Translations under genes and position numbers: made by a program
Shown here: positions 1 to 10,314 of the stretch, piece by piece
Layout of the letters: each line of letters begins with the position of its first letter
Position numbering within the stretch: position 1 is the stretch's first letter
DNA from: Methylobacterium hispanicum
GTDB taxonomy: Bacteria; Pseudomonadota; Alphaproteobacteria; Rhizobiales; Beijerinckiaceae
DNA length: 64,000 bases
Assembly (NCBI RefSeq): GCF_022179285.1
Contig: NZ_BPQO01000018.1
Coordinates: 1-64,000 of the forward strand
Direction of reading: 5' to 3'
The notes under the pieces: model-generated
Database searches by the model: none
What the model was told of the DNA's origin: nothing
What the model saw: only the letters and a program-made list of their open reading frames with translations

Positions 1-70
<70 letters not shown>

Positions 71-74
71 AATC

Positions 75-110
75 CGAACGGCCCGTCCTCTCCAGAGGGC
101 GGGCCGTTCG
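75..110 (+). terminator. Strong hairpin after tRNA-Met
   Basis: Perfect 11-bp arms (CGAACGGCCCG at 75-85 and its complement at 100-110) enclose a second small palindrome. The hairpin starts five bases after the tRNA. There is no clear T-run, so it may be a factor-assisted terminator or processing signal. Confidence 0.6.
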
Positions 111-243
111 CGCATCTGGGTTATCGGACAACCCTCTCCCGACCGGTGATACCACGGGACGGTCGCACCCCATTCACGACGGTCCCGATAGGGGAGGGGC
201 CGGACGGCGCCGCCCGCCGGCGGCGCGGCCGTAGAGGCCGGGA

Positions 244-876
244 TCAGCGGGTGCCGTACATGCGGTCCCCCGCATCACCGAGGCCCGGCACGATGTAGCC
301 GTGATCGTCGAGATGGCTGTCGATCGCGGCGGTCCAGATTGGCACGTCAGGATGGGCTGCCTGGAAGCGGGCGATGCCCTCGGGCGCGGCTAGCAGGCAG
401 ACGAAGCGCAGATCCTGCGCGCCACGCTGCTTCAACCGCTGCAGCGCGGCGACGGCGGAATTCGCGGTCGCCAGCATCGGATCCAGAACCAGAACGGTGC
501 GGTCAGCGAGGTCGGATGGCGCCTTGAAATAGTACTCGACCGCCTCGAGCGTGTCTGGATCTCGATAGAGGCCGATATGGGCGACGCGCGCGGAGGGCAA
601 CAACGAGAGCATGCCGTCCAGAAAGCCCACGCCCGCGCGAAGGATCGGGGCGAGCACAAGCTTCTTGCCCTGGATTTGCCGCCCCTCCATCGTCTGGATC
701 GGGGTCTCGATCATCACCGGTTCGAGGGGCAGGTCGCGCGTCACCTCGTACGCCAGCAGCATCCCGATCTCATTGAGGAGATTGCGAAATCCCTGTGTCG
801 AGCGCTCGCGGTCGCGCAGCAGCGTCAGCTTGTGCTGCACCAGAGGATGGTCCACCACCGTGACGGACGCCGCCAT
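244..876 (-). CDS. upp: Uracil phosphoribosyltransferase
   Basis: This cytosolic pyrimidine-salvage enzyme makes UMP from uracil and PRPP. The 210-residue length is normal for the family. The PRPP loop VLVLDPMLATANSA lies at residues 127-141, and the C-terminal GYIVPGLGDAGDRMYGTR matches the uracil-binding end of Upp. The invariant GKKLVLAPILRAG segment is at about 70-82. It stands alone on the minus strand, with its 3' end toward the tRNA. Confidence 0.96.
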   Translation of the reverse strand: MAASVTVVDHPLVQHKLTLLRDRERSTQGFRNLLNEIGMLLAYEVTRDLPLEPVMIETPIQTMEGRQIQGKKLVLAPILRAGVGFLDGMLSLLPSARVAHIGLYRDPDTLEAVEYYFKAPSDLADRTVLVLDPMLATANSAVAALQRLKQRGAQDLRFVCLLAAPEGIARFQAAHPDVPIWTAAIDSHLDDHGYIVPGLGDAGDRMYGTR

Positions 877-959
877 GTCGTTCCCCGTTGCCTACCCGCG
901 GTGACGGTGTGCCGAACTGGCGGCGGCCATGCAACAACCCGCGGGAGGTTCGGCGTATG

Positions 960-991
960 AAAAAGGGCCCCCCGCGGGAAGCGGGGAGCCC
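960..991 (-). terminator. Intrinsic terminator of the DUF2852 gene
   Basis: On the minus strand an imperfect GGGCTCCCCGC...GCGGGGGGCCC hairpin is followed directly by TTTTT. It begins 22 bases after the stop of the gene ending at 1014. Confidence 0.7.
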
Positions 992-1013
992 GGATGGCGT
1001 TCGGCGGATCGGG

Positions 1014-1469
1014 TCAGACGCTGCGAGAACCCTCACCGCCCTCGGCGCGGCGCTTGGCCATGAAGGCGTCGAACTGCTCGCGGTCCTTGGCCCGTTTCAG
1101 TTCCTCCACGAAGGCCGCGAAGGCGCGGCTCTCCTCCTGGAGTGCGCGGCGCTGGGCCTCCAGACGGTCGAGCTCGGCCCGGCGGTAATCGTCGAAGGCC
1201 GCATTGCCGGAGGAGCCGCGGTTGGCAGCCTCGAAGGCCTGGGCGAAGCGCGAGACCGGCCGGCCGCCATCCCGAAGACGCTCGCCGAGACCGCGCAACT
1301 CGGACAGCGCCGGATAGCCAGCCACCTTCCAGGCGACGAGGGCGAGACCGATCGGCCACCAGTAGATGAAGGCCAGGACGATCGCACCGATCTCGATCGA
1401 GCGGCGCGGGAAGGGGCCCGAGCGGCAGACCCTGCCGTTGGCCCAGGGGTTGGATGAGGTTGTGCTCAC
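1014..1469 (-). CDS. DUF2852 family membrane protein
   Basis: 151 residues. One strongly hydrophobic stretch (about 25-50, IEIGAIVLAFIYWWPIGLAL) is followed by a charged, probably coiled-coil tail rich in Arg, Glu and Ala that includes FDDYRRAELDRLEAQRR. This layout matches the DUF2852 family of alphaproteobacteria, whose function is unknown. It probably sits in the inner membrane with a cytoplasmic tail. A T-tailed terminator follows. Confidence 0.85.
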   Translation of the reverse strand: MSTTSSNPWANGRVCRSGPFPRRSIEIGAIVLAFIYWWPIGLALVAWKVAGYPALSELRGLGERLRDGGRPVSRFAQAFEAANRGSSGNAAFDDYRRAELDRLEAQRRALQEESRAFAAFVEELKRAKDREQFDAFMAKRRAEGGEGSRSV

Positions 1470-1555
1470 GGGTGGGCTCCGCGTTCATGTGAACGACGTT
1501 AACATGCGGGGTCGCCGTGAGCGTTTCAAGGGGCGGGCACGCGCGGGCGCGACGG

Positions 1556-2179
1556 TCAGGGCCGTCCGGTACCCGCGCCGTGAACGAGAGCGAGCACACC
1601 CGCGCGCAGGAGCTCGTACTTGTCGGGCAGGCCCGGCCCCTTCGGCAGGTGGCCCGCGGCCGAAAGTGTGGCGAGGCCGTGCGCCAGCGCCCAGACCTCC
1701 AACGCGATGAAGCGCGGGGTCACGCCGCCGAACCCCTCCGGGAAGGTCGTCCGCAGCGCCTCGACCAACATGTCGAACGGGCTCGGCCGAGCCGGAGAGT
1801 CGATGCTGACGTGGAGGCCCCGCGTCTCGAAGATCGCCGCGTAGTAGGCCGGCTCCTCCTCGGCGAAGGCCAGATACGCTTCGCCCATCCGGGTGAAGCG
1901 CTCCAGTGCGGTGCCGCGGGAGGTGAGCGCCCGGGCGAGGCGCTCGGCGAGGTCGGCAAATCCGCGCCCGGCCAGTTCCTCCAGCAGCGCCTCGCGACCG
2001 CGAAAGTGGCGGTAGAGCGCGGCCGGCGTCACGCCGACGAGGCGCGCGGCATCGACCAGGGTGAAGCCCGCGATGCCCCGCTCGGCGATGAAGCGGCGCG
2101 CCGCCTCGATCAGGGCTTCCTTGAGGTTGCCGTGGTGGTAGCCGCGCCGGTCGCCCGGTCCGTCCCGCCAGGGTCGCAA
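1556..2179 (-). CDS. TetR family transcriptional regulator
   Basis: 207 residues. The N-terminal helix-turn-helix (about 14-62) contains YHHGNLKEALIEAARRFI and VTPAALYRHFRGREALLEEL, the classic TetR DNA-binding core. The C-terminal half (AYLAFAEEEPAYYAAIFETRG) resembles the WHG-type TetR ligand domain. It is divergent from the small gene at 2383, so the roughly 200 bp between them is the likely operator. The ligand is unknown. Confidence 0.93.
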   Translation of the reverse strand: MRPWRDGPGDRRGYHHGNLKEALIEAARRFIAERGIAGFTLVDAARLVGVTPAALYRHFRGREALLEELAGRGFADLAERLARALTSRGTALERFTRMGEAYLAFAEEEPAYYAAIFETRGLHVSIDSPARPSPFDMLVEALRTTFPEGFGGVTPRFIALEVWALAHGLATLSAAGHLPKGPGLPDKYELLRAGVLALVHGAGTGRP

Positions 2180-2382
2180 CAGAGATCTCCCGTCCTCGCC
2201 CCGTGGCGACGGGGTGCCGAAGGCTTCCGGCAGGCTCTAGCAGGTTTGTGGAGCGTTTCGATGCCTTTGTGACGCGCCCCGGCATGGGGCCGGGAAAACT
2301 TGACAGGACGGGCGGGACTTGCTGCAACATTGTTGCACTCCACGCCAACCCGAGCAGCCGGCTCATCGCTGGCGGAGATTTC

Positions 2383-2685
2383 ATGGCCTTCGTCAGTCTG
2401 AAAGCGTGGCGGACCCGCTCGGCGGAGCGGGCGACGCTGGCATCCCGCCTCAAGCAGGACCTGCGAGACGCTCTCGGTCTCGGACCGTGCGATGCGCTCA
2501 CCGTCAACGAGATCGCCTGCGCGGATCCCGGCTGTCCCGATCTTGAGACGATCGTGCTGGTGATGCGGGAGGGGGAGCCGACGCGGGGGCTGCGCATCCG
2601 CCGAACCCTGGAGGCGGTGACGCCTGAGGACAGGGCCGCGCTCGTCGCCGAGGAGCGGCAGCGGCGGGAGGCGGGTGAGCCTTAA
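2383..2685 (+). CDS. Small conserved protein with C-x-DPGCP-x-xET motif
   Basis: 100 residues; the start is placed at MAFVSLKAW (2383). A longer reading from 2203 would run back across the TetR promoter region. The central NEIACADPGCPDLETIVLVM has two cysteines in a pattern I recall from short conserved alphaproteobacterial proteins of unknown role. The first half is helical and charged. It is divergent from the TetR gene and may be its target. Confidence 0.75.
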   Translation: MAFVSLKAWRTRSAERATLASRLKQDLRDALGLGPCDALTVNEIACADPGCPDLETIVLVMREGEPTRGLRIRRTLEAVTPEDRAALVAEERQRREAGEP

Positions 2686-2986
2686 GTCGGGATGGGGAGG
2701 CGATCTCGTTCCCGGCTCGGGATGCCGGGCGGCGAGCTCCGATCTCGTTCGGGGCTCGCAACTCACAGTCGTCCTACTTCCATGCCATTCAATTCTGCCG
2801 GGATCGACAGTCATGGAGGGCGGGATGCGCATCGGGGTGCGATCTCGTGAGACGACCGGTCACCGTATCGAGCAGGATATCCGGGATTTTCATGGGCCCG
2901 GCGGCGCGAAATGCTGCCGGCCGTCACGGTTTGTGCACCATTTCCCGCTCAGATCGACGGAGGCGATCGGGCGATCGGAGTTGGGA
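2686..2986. other. Intergenic region, no gene seen
   Basis: About 300 bases between the small DPGCP protein and the HD-GYP gene. A 16-19 base phrase around CGATCTCGTTC recurs at about 2701 and 2742. The reading frame of the next gene is open through this stretch, but the codons do not look like protein. Confidence 0.5.
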
Positions 2987-4063
2987 ATGCCGGACGAACG
3001 CGTCCTGCGGGCCGTGGTGCTCGACGACGGCGAGATGAACAACCTCCTCACCGTCACCGCGCTGCAACCGATCGCAGGCTGCGTGGCCCACGACTTCACC
3101 GCGCCCGCCGAGGCGATCGCCTTCGCGGCTGCGCGCGCGCCCGAGATCGGCGTGTTCATCACCGACTACGAGATGCCCGGCATGAACGGGCTCGAGGTCA
3201 TCCGAGCGGTGCGGCGGGTGCCCGGCCTCGCGAGTCTGCCGATCGTCATGGTGACGAGCTACGATCAGCGCTCGCTCCGCCGTGAGGCGCTGGAGGCTGG
3301 CGCCACCGACTTCCTCGGCAAGCCGGCGGACCCGGTCGAGATCCGGGCGCGCGTATCGAACCTCCTCGCCCTCGCGCGGGCGCACATGGTGCAGCGCGAC
3401 CACGCCGCCGAACTCGCCCGGGAGGTCGCCGCCGCGGTCGCCCTGGTGGAGGAGCGCGAGCGCGAGATCGTCTCCACGCTGATGCGCGCGGCCGAGAACC
3501 GGGACACCGACACGGGCGACCACATCGCCCGCGTCTCGGCCTATGTCGGCCTCATCGCCGAGGCCTTGCATCTGCCGCCGACGGAGCGGCGTCAGTTGTG
3601 CCTTGCCGCGACCATGCACGATGTCGGCAAGATCGGCGTGCCGGACGCCATCCTGCTCAAGCCCGGCCTGCTCACGGTGGAGGAGCGCCGCGAGATGGAG
3701 CGGCACGCCGAGCGGGGCTGGCGCATCCTGGGCGGCAGCGCCTCGCCGGTGATGCGACTGGCGGCCGAGATCGCGCTGAGCCACCACGAGCGCTGGGACG
3801 GCACCGGCTACCCGCACCGCCTGGCCGGCGAGGCCATCCCGCTCTCCGGCCGGGTCGTGGCCGTGGCGGACGTTTTCGACGCGCTGACCACCGAGCGCCC
3901 CTACAAGCAGGCTTGGCCGCCCGAGCGCGCCCGCCAGTACCTCGTCGAGGCCGCGGGCCAGCACTTCGACCCGGCCATCGTCTCGGCCTTCCTCGGGCGC
4001 TGGCCGGCGGTCCAAGCGTTCCTCGACAGTCACCGCGCCGGACAGATGCGCGGCGCAGCTTGA
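2987..4063 (+). CDS. Response regulator with HD-GYP c-di-GMP phosphodiesterase domain
   Basis: 358 residues from ATG 2987, chosen because GGAG lies just upstream and the receiver begins at once. The receiver (about 7-125) has phospho-acceptor D60 in FITDYEMPGMNG and the switch lysine in GKPAD. A short helical linker leads to the HD-GYP domain (about 160-345), with HDVGKIGVPD (HD at 211-212) and HHERWDGTGYP. This is RpfG-like architecture, and all visible catalytic residues are present, so it should hydrolyse c-di-GMP under phosphorelay control. No kinase gene is adjacent. Confidence 0.93.
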   Translation: MPDERVLRAVVLDDGEMNNLLTVTALQPIAGCVAHDFTAPAEAIAFAAARAPEIGVFITDYEMPGMNGLEVIRAVRRVPGLASLPIVMVTSYDQRSLRREALEAGATDFLGKPADPVEIRARVSNLLALARAHMVQRDHAAELAREVAAAVALVEEREREIVSTLMRAAENRDTDTGDHIARVSAYVGLIAEALHLPPTERRQLCLAATMHDVGKIGVPDAILLKPGLLTVEERREMERHAERGWRILGGSASPVMRLAAEIALSHHERWDGTGYPHRLAGEAIPLSGRVVAVADVFDALTTERPYKQAWPPERARQYLVEAAGQHFDPAIVSAFLGRWPAVQAFLDSHRAGQMRGAA

Positions 4064-4150
4064 ATCCGGCGCGTGAGGCGGCTGCGTAACCCGCCGCGGC
4101 CCGCGGCGAACAGGAATCGGACAGGGCCCCGGAGCCCGCGAGGACACGCC

Positions 4151-4540
4151 ATGCTCACCCGTCGCCGGATCGTTGCGCTCGCTGCGCTCCTCACCGTGAT
4201 CGCCGCTCCCGCCCGGGCCGGCGAGGTCGTGCCCTTCGAGGCGGAGGCTTTCGCGGTCGCCCAGCGGGCGGGAGCGCCGATCCTCGTGGCGGTCTCGGCG
4301 CCCTGGTGCCCGATCTGCAAGGCGCAGAAGCCGATCCTGGCGCGGCTGGCGGCCGAGCCGCGGTTCCGTGATCTGCGCGTCTTCACGATCGATTTCGATA
4401 CGCAGAAGGATCTGCTGCGCCGTTTCGATGCCCGGATGCAGAGCACCCTGATCGCCTTCAAGGGCGCCGCCGAGACCGGCCGCTCGGTCGGCGAGACGCA
4501 GGTGGAGTGGATCGAGGGGCTGGTGGAGAAGACGCTGTAG
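4151..4540 (+). CDS. Secreted thioredoxin-fold protein
   Basis: 129 residues. A signal peptide (MLTRRRIVALAALLTVIAAPARA) precedes a thioredoxin-like fold with redox motif WCPIC at about residues 52-56. The cis-proline region of classical thioredoxin is not obvious, and the domain is short. It probably acts as a periplasmic thiol reductant or oxidase. Its TAG stop is followed by AGCCGCTGCCCGTCG, which resembles one end of the dispersed repeat described at 49050 and 59414. Confidence 0.85.
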   Translation: MLTRRRIVALAALLTVIAAPARAGEVVPFEAEAFAVAQRAGAPILVAVSAPWCPICKAQKPILARLAAEPRFRDLRVFTIDFDTQKDLLRRFDARMQSTLIAFKGAAETGRSVGETQVEWIEGLVEKTL

Positions 4541-4615
4541 AGCCGCTGCCCGTCGAGCGCGGTGGGTCCCCGTATACGGAACCGTTTAAGGTCGTGTGCA
4601 TCGGCCGATGCCACC

Positions 4616-4649
4616 GCACTCCCTTCCCCTCGGAGGGGGGAGGGAGTGC
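4616..4649. terminator. Large intergenic hairpin between convergent genes
   Basis: GCACTCCCTTCCCCT pairs with AGGGGGGAGGGAGTGC around a 3-base loop, with one bulged or mismatched G. It sits between two convergent genes and has no T-run, so a bidirectional terminator or repeat remnant is likely. Confidence 0.5.
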
Positions 4650-4678
4650 CGTGGCCGGCGAGGGCGCATGGAATGCCC

Positions 4679-4867
4679 TCAGCGCTTGAAGAATGCGTCT
4701 GCCGCGCCGCGCGCACTCTCCTTGGCGGCGCGGGCTGCCTCGAGCCGCGCGATCTCCCGACGCAGCAGGTCGATCCGCTCGGCGAGATCATCGACCGAGA
4801 GCGCGTCGAGCGCTTGGCCGACCTCGTGCGTGGGCGCCTTGCGCACCCGATCCTCGTCCTCCCGCAC
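4679..4867 (-). CDS. DUF1192 family small protein
   Basis: 62 residues. HEVGQALDALSVDDLAERI followed by LLRREIARLEAARAAKESARGAADAFF matches the DUF1192 family: a short coiled coil with a conserved C-terminal phenylalanine tail, function unknown. It lies 25 bp downstream of deoB in the same direction, at the end of the ABC-deoB unit. Confidence 0.88.
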   Translation of the reverse strand: MREDEDRVRKAPTHEVGQALDALSVDDLAERIDLLRREIARLEAARAAKESARGAADAFFKR

Positions 4868-4892
4868 CCCGTCCTCCCTGGCTAACGAACAC

Positions 4893-6107
4893 TCACCACC
4901 ATGCGTGGCCCGCCGCGAGCTTCGGAAGGCCGAGATGGCGCGCCACCGTCGCGCCGATATCCGAAAGGCTCGCCCGGCGCCCGACGGGCCCCGCAGGAAT
5001 GCCGGGGCCGAAGGCCAGGACCGGAACCTGCTCGCGGGTGTGGTCGGTGCCGGTCCAGGTCGGGTCGTTGCCGTGATCGGCTGTGATCAGGCAGAGGTCG
5101 CCCGGCCGCAGAATCGCATCGATCTCGGGGATGCGCGCGTCGAACGCCTCCAGCGCGGCGGCGTAGCCCGGCAGATCGCGCGGGTGCCCATACTCGGTGT
5201 CGAAATCGACGAGGTTCAGGAAGACGAGGCCGCCCTCGGGCAGATCGTGAAACGCCGCGAGCGCCGCGTCGAGGCCGGCCCGATTACCGGCGGCCTTCAC
5301 CTCGCGGCCGGTCGAGCGGTGGGCGAAGATGTCGCCGATCTTGCCGACGCTGACCACGGCGCGGCCGCTCGCCAGGTCGAGCAGGGTCTCGCCGGGCGGC
5401 GCGACGGCGAAATCCCGGCGGTTCCCGGTGCGCCGGAACCCCGTTTCCGCGTCGCCCAGAAAGGGACGCGCGATGACGCGGCCGATCCGGTAATCGTCGC
5501 AGAGCGCGCGGGCGGTGCGGCAGAGGTCGTACAGGCGCTCCAACCCGAAGGCCTCCTCGTGGGCCGCGATCTGGAACACGCTGTCGGCGGAGGTGTAGCA
5601 GATCGGCCGGCCCGTCCGCAGGTGCTCGGCCCCGAGCCGCGCCACGATCGCCGCGCCCGCCGCGTGGCAGTCGCCGAGGATGCCGGGGATACCGCCGCGC
5701 TCGATCAGCGCGCGGGTCAGCGCCTCCGGGAAGGCGGGGCGCGTGTCGGGAAAGTGGCCCCAGGGCTCACGCATCGGCAGGCCGGCGATCTCCCAGTGGC
5801 CCGACGGCGTGTCCTTGCCGGCGGCGGTCTCGACGGCGTGGCCCCACGCCCCTCGCGCCGGACCCGCGATCTCCAGGCCCGGCGGCACGCGACCGCTCGC
5901 GCCCGCCGCAGCGAGACCGAGACCGAGGGTGGCGAGGTGCGGCAGGCGTAGGCGGCCGCTCCGAAGGCCCGCACGGTCGCCCGCGCCCCCGGCGCAGCCC
6001 TCCGCGATGTGCCCGAGCGTGTCGGCGCCCGCATCGCCGTAGGCGGCGGCGTCGGGCGCGCCGCCGATGCCGACGGAATCGAGCACGATGAGGAGGGCGC
6101 GGGCCAT
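4893..6107 (-). CDS. deoB: Phosphopentomutase
   Basis: 404 residues, close to the usual DeoB length. It interconverts ribose-1-P or deoxyribose-1-P and the 5-phosphates, linking nucleoside salvage to the pentose phosphate pathway. The N-terminal metal site VLDSVGIGGAPDA and the C-terminal LITADHGNDPTWTGTDHTRE are the alkaline-phosphatase-superfamily metal ligands typical of DeoB. Its start is one base after the stop of the upstream ABC ATPase, so the two are probably translated from one message. Confidence 0.96.
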   Translation of the reverse strand: MARALLIVLDSVGIGGAPDAAAYGDAGADTLGHIAEGCAGGAGDRAGLRSGRLRLPHLATLGLGLAAAGASGRVPPGLEIAGPARGAWGHAVETAAGKDTPSGHWEIAGLPMREPWGHFPDTRPAFPEALTRALIERGGIPGILGDCHAAGAAIVARLGAEHLRTGRPICYTSADSVFQIAAHEEAFGLERLYDLCRTARALCDDYRIGRVIARPFLGDAETGFRRTGNRRDFAVAPPGETLLDLASGRAVVSVGKIGDIFAHRSTGREVKAAGNRAGLDAALAAFHDLPEGGLVFLNLVDFDTEYGHPRDLPGYAAALEAFDARIPEIDAILRPGDLCLITADHGNDPTWTGTDHTREQVPVLAFGPGIPAGPVGRRASLSDIGATVARHLGLPKLAAGHAWW

Positions 6108-6108
6108 G

Positions 6109-7725
<1,617 letters not shown>

Positions 7726-7902
7726 CGCGCCTGCGGGTTCGGGGCGCGGCGGAAGGTGCCGCGCGTCGGCGGATTATAGCGCGGCGGGTCCGGGAGGGCG
7801 AACGCGGTTCGCTCCCGCTCGAGGCCCGGCCTCCCCCTTCCGCGAAGGCGGGAGGCCGCCGCGCGCATTGATCGCGCCGCCCGCAGCGCTAGAACCCGCG
7901 GC

Positions 7903-8823
7903 GTGACATCCTTGCATCCCTGGATTCTCGCCGCGCTCGGCGCGCTCCTGCTCGCCGGCCCGGCGCGCGCCGTGCCCTCCGAGGGCGCGACCGAGACCGT
8001 CGAGCAGGCTCTCTGCCGGCTGATCGAGGGCTCGGCCAAGGCCCGCGGCCTGCCGGTGCCGTTCCTGACCCGGCTGATCTGGCGCGAGAGCAGCTTCAAG
8101 GTCGGCGTGGTGAGCCCGGCGGGCGCCCAAGGGGTGGCGCAGTTCATGCCCGGCACCGCGCGTGAGCGCGGGCTCGCCGATCCGTTCGATCCCGAGCAGG
8201 CGATCCCCCACGCCGCGCACCTGCTCGCCGACCTCAAGCGCCAGTTCGGCAATCTCGGGCTCGCCGCGGCGGCCTACAACGGCGGTCCCCAGCGCGTGAC
8301 GAACTGGCTCGCGGGCACCGGCGGCCTGCCGGCCGAGACCCGGGCCTACGTGCTCTGGATCACCGGGAGCCCGGCGGAAGATTTTCGTAACGGCGCGGGC
8401 GGGGGCGCGATCGAGTTTCCCGAGGGCAGGCCCGAGAAGCGCGAAGCCAAGACCGAGCCGAAGCCGGAGCCCGTCATCGAGACGCAGCAGACCTGCCTGC
8501 AGACCACGGCGGCGCTGCGGATCCCGTCCCGCGGCGACCGCTTCGCCACGGGCCCGAGCGAGGGGCCGGTGGCGCCCTGGGGCATCCAGCTCGCGGGCAA
8601 CTTCTCGAAGTCGCTTGCGCTGGCGAGCTTCTCGCGGGCCCGCTCGGCCTACGCGAAGGTGATCGGCGACGTGCGCCCGATGATCATCGGCACCCGCTTC
8701 CGCAACCGCGGCACACGCGCCTTCTACCGGGTCCGCATACCGGCCGAGAGCCGGCAGGCCGCGGACGGCCTCTGCGCCAAGATCCGCGGCGTCGGCGGCG
8801 CCTGCCTCGTGCTGAAGACCTGA
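7903..8823 (+). CDS. Lytic transglycosylase with C-terminal SPOR-like domain
   Basis: 306 residues, GTG start. A signal peptide (LAALGALLLAGPARA) is followed by an SLT domain (about 40-150) with the catalytic glutamate in IWRESSF and conserved GAQGVAQFMPGTA and AAYNGG. A linker rich in Lys, Pro and Glu (about 165-195) leads to a SPOR-like repeat (about 225-305, WGIQLAGNFSKSLALASF) that would bind denuded peptidoglycan. It is periplasmic and probably remodels septal wall. Confidence 0.9.
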   Translation: MTSLHPWILAALGALLLAGPARAVPSEGATETVEQALCRLIEGSAKARGLPVPFLTRLIWRESSFKVGVVSPAGAQGVAQFMPGTARERGLADPFDPEQAIPHAAHLLADLKRQFGNLGLAAAAYNGGPQRVTNWLAGTGGLPAETRAYVLWITGSPAEDFRNGAGGGAIEFPEGRPEKREAKTEPKPEPVIETQQTCLQTTAALRIPSRGDRFATGPSEGPVAPWGIQLAGNFSKSLALASFSRARSAYAKVIGDVRPMIIGTRFRNRGTRAFYRVRIPAESRQAADGLCAKIRGVGGACLVLKT

Positions 8824-8930
8824 CGCGCCCGAGCCGGCCGCGATCCACCTGCCCGATCCCGACCCGATCCGGCCATGAATCCGCCCGCTGCCGCGGGTCT
8901 TGAGGCACCAAAGGGGCCATCGATCACCGC

Positions 8931-9836
8931 ATGATTCGCGTTCTCACCGGACTCGTCAGCCTGCTCTGCCTCGTGCTCGGCGCGCTCGGTCTCTCCGCCT
9001 GCTCGCCGCTCGCCCTGTTCGACGCGATCGGCCCGCGCGACACCGGCGGACGGCAGGCGGCGCAGGACCTTCCCTTCGCGGAAGGCCCGCGCGGCGGCCT
9101 CGACGTCTACGTGCCGGTCAAAACCGTCGAGCACGCGCCGGTCCTCGTGTTCTTCTACGGCGGCTCCTGGCAGAGCAGGCAGCGGGGCGACTACGCCTTC
9201 GTCGGCCAGGCGCTCGCCGCGCAGGGGTTCGTGACGGTGGTGCCCGACTATCGGCTCTACCCGGAGGCGCCGTTCCCGGCCTTCCTAGAGGACGGCGCAC
9301 GCGCGATCGCCTGGGTGCGCGACAACATCGCGGCCTACGGCGGCGACCCGCGCCGCATCGTGCTGGCGGGCCACTCGGCCGGCGCCTACAACGCGCTGAT
9401 GCTGGCGCTCGACCCGCGCTACCTGCGCGGCGCCGGGGTCGATCCCCGCACGATCCGGGCGGTGGCGGGGCTGTCCGGCCCCTACGACTTCCTGCCCTTC
9501 GACCACGAGACCTCGGTCCGGGTCTTCGGCGACGCGCCCGACAAGGCGGCGACCCAGCCCGTGACCTTCGCGGGCCCGAACGCGCCACCGGCCTTCCTGG
9601 CGAGCGGCGAGGCCGACACCGTGGTCCGCCCGCGCAACACCCGCAGCCTCGCCGAGCGGCTGCGCCGCGCCCACGTGCCGGTGCAGGAGCGGATCTATCC
9701 GGGCCTCGACCACAGCGACACCCTGCTGGCCCTTTCCATCACCTTTCGCTCGAAGGCGCCGGTACTCGCCGAGATGGCGGCCTTCCTGAAGGGGCAGGCT
9801 GCCGGCCGTCAGCAGGTGACGATCCGGCAGCGCTGA
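8931..9836 (+). CDS. Alpha/beta hydrolase (carboxylesterase-like), membrane-anchored or secreted
   Basis: 301 residues. The N-terminus (VLTGLVSLLCLVLGALGLSAC) has a lipobox-like end (LSAC), so it may be a lipoprotein. The oxyanion region FFYGGSWQS, the nucleophile elbow LAGHSAGAYNA and the terminal GLDHSDT histidine match the BD-FAE/esterase branch of the fold. The substrate is unknown. Its stop adjoins the convergent thioesterase gene with no intergenic bases. Confidence 0.88.
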   Translation: MIRVLTGLVSLLCLVLGALGLSACSPLALFDAIGPRDTGGRQAAQDLPFAEGPRGGLDVYVPVKTVEHAPVLVFFYGGSWQSRQRGDYAFVGQALAAQGFVTVVPDYRLYPEAPFPAFLEDGARAIAWVRDNIAAYGGDPRRIVLAGHSAGAYNALMLALDPRYLRGAGVDPRTIRAVAGLSGPYDFLPFDHETSVRVFGDAPDKAATQPVTFAGPNAPPAFLASGEADTVVRPRNTRSLAERLRRAHVPVQERIYPGLDHSDTLLALSITFRSKAPVLAEMAAFLKGQAAGRQQVTIRQR

Positions 9837-10295
9837 TCAGCGCGCGTCGACCGGCGCCGCCCCCTCCGGCGGCACCGGCCGCGGCCGGCGGTCCGGCCCG
9901 ATCGCCACGAAGGTGAAGGTCCCCTCCGTCACCTTGCGGGTGGCCTCACCCTCGCGCTCGCGGCGCCATACCTCGACATGGATCCGGATCGAGGTGCGGC
10001 CGACCTTGAGGATGCGGGCGTAGAGGCTGACCTCGTCGCCGACGAAGACCGGGCTGTGGAAGGTCATCGCCTCCACCGAGATCGTGGCGCAGCGCCCCCG
10101 TGCCCGCCGGGCCGCGACGTTGCCGGCGGCGAGATCCATCTGCGCCATCAGCCAGCCGCCGAAGATGTCGCCGGCCGGGTTCGTGTCGGACGGCATCGCG
10201 ATGGTGCGGATGACGGGCGCGCCGCGGTCCCGCGGCTGGACGGTCTCGGCCGGTAACGGATCCAGCGCGACGGCTGGCAAGGTATCTGTGCTCAT
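9837..10295 (-). CDS. Acyl-CoA thioesterase, hotdog fold (YciA/BFIT type)
   Basis: 152 residues from MSTDTLPAV; an upstream extension to 10397 overlaps the PQQ-type gene and looks non-coding. IRTIAMPSDTNPAGDIFGGWLMAQMD is the characteristic hotdog core with the catalytic Asn/Asp region, and FHSPVFVGDEVSLYARI follows. It hydrolyses acyl-CoA in the cytosol. Its ATG lies 20 bp after the stop of the PQQ-propeller gene, so it is probably the last gene of that operon. Confidence 0.9.
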   Translation of the reverse strand: MSTDTLPAVALDPLPAETVQPRDRGAPVIRTIAMPSDTNPAGDIFGGWLMAQMDLAAGNVAARRARGRCATISVEAMTFHSPVFVGDEVSLYARILKVGRTSIRIHVEVWRREREGEATRKVTEGTFTFVAIGPDRRPRPVPPEGAAPVDAR

Positions 10296-10314
10296 GGGAT
10301 CTCCCGATATCCCC

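Noticed and set aside
2203..2382. N-terminal extension of the DPGCP-motif protein
   Set aside because: It would overlap the TetR upstream region and its residues do not look like protein; the ATG at 2383 is better.
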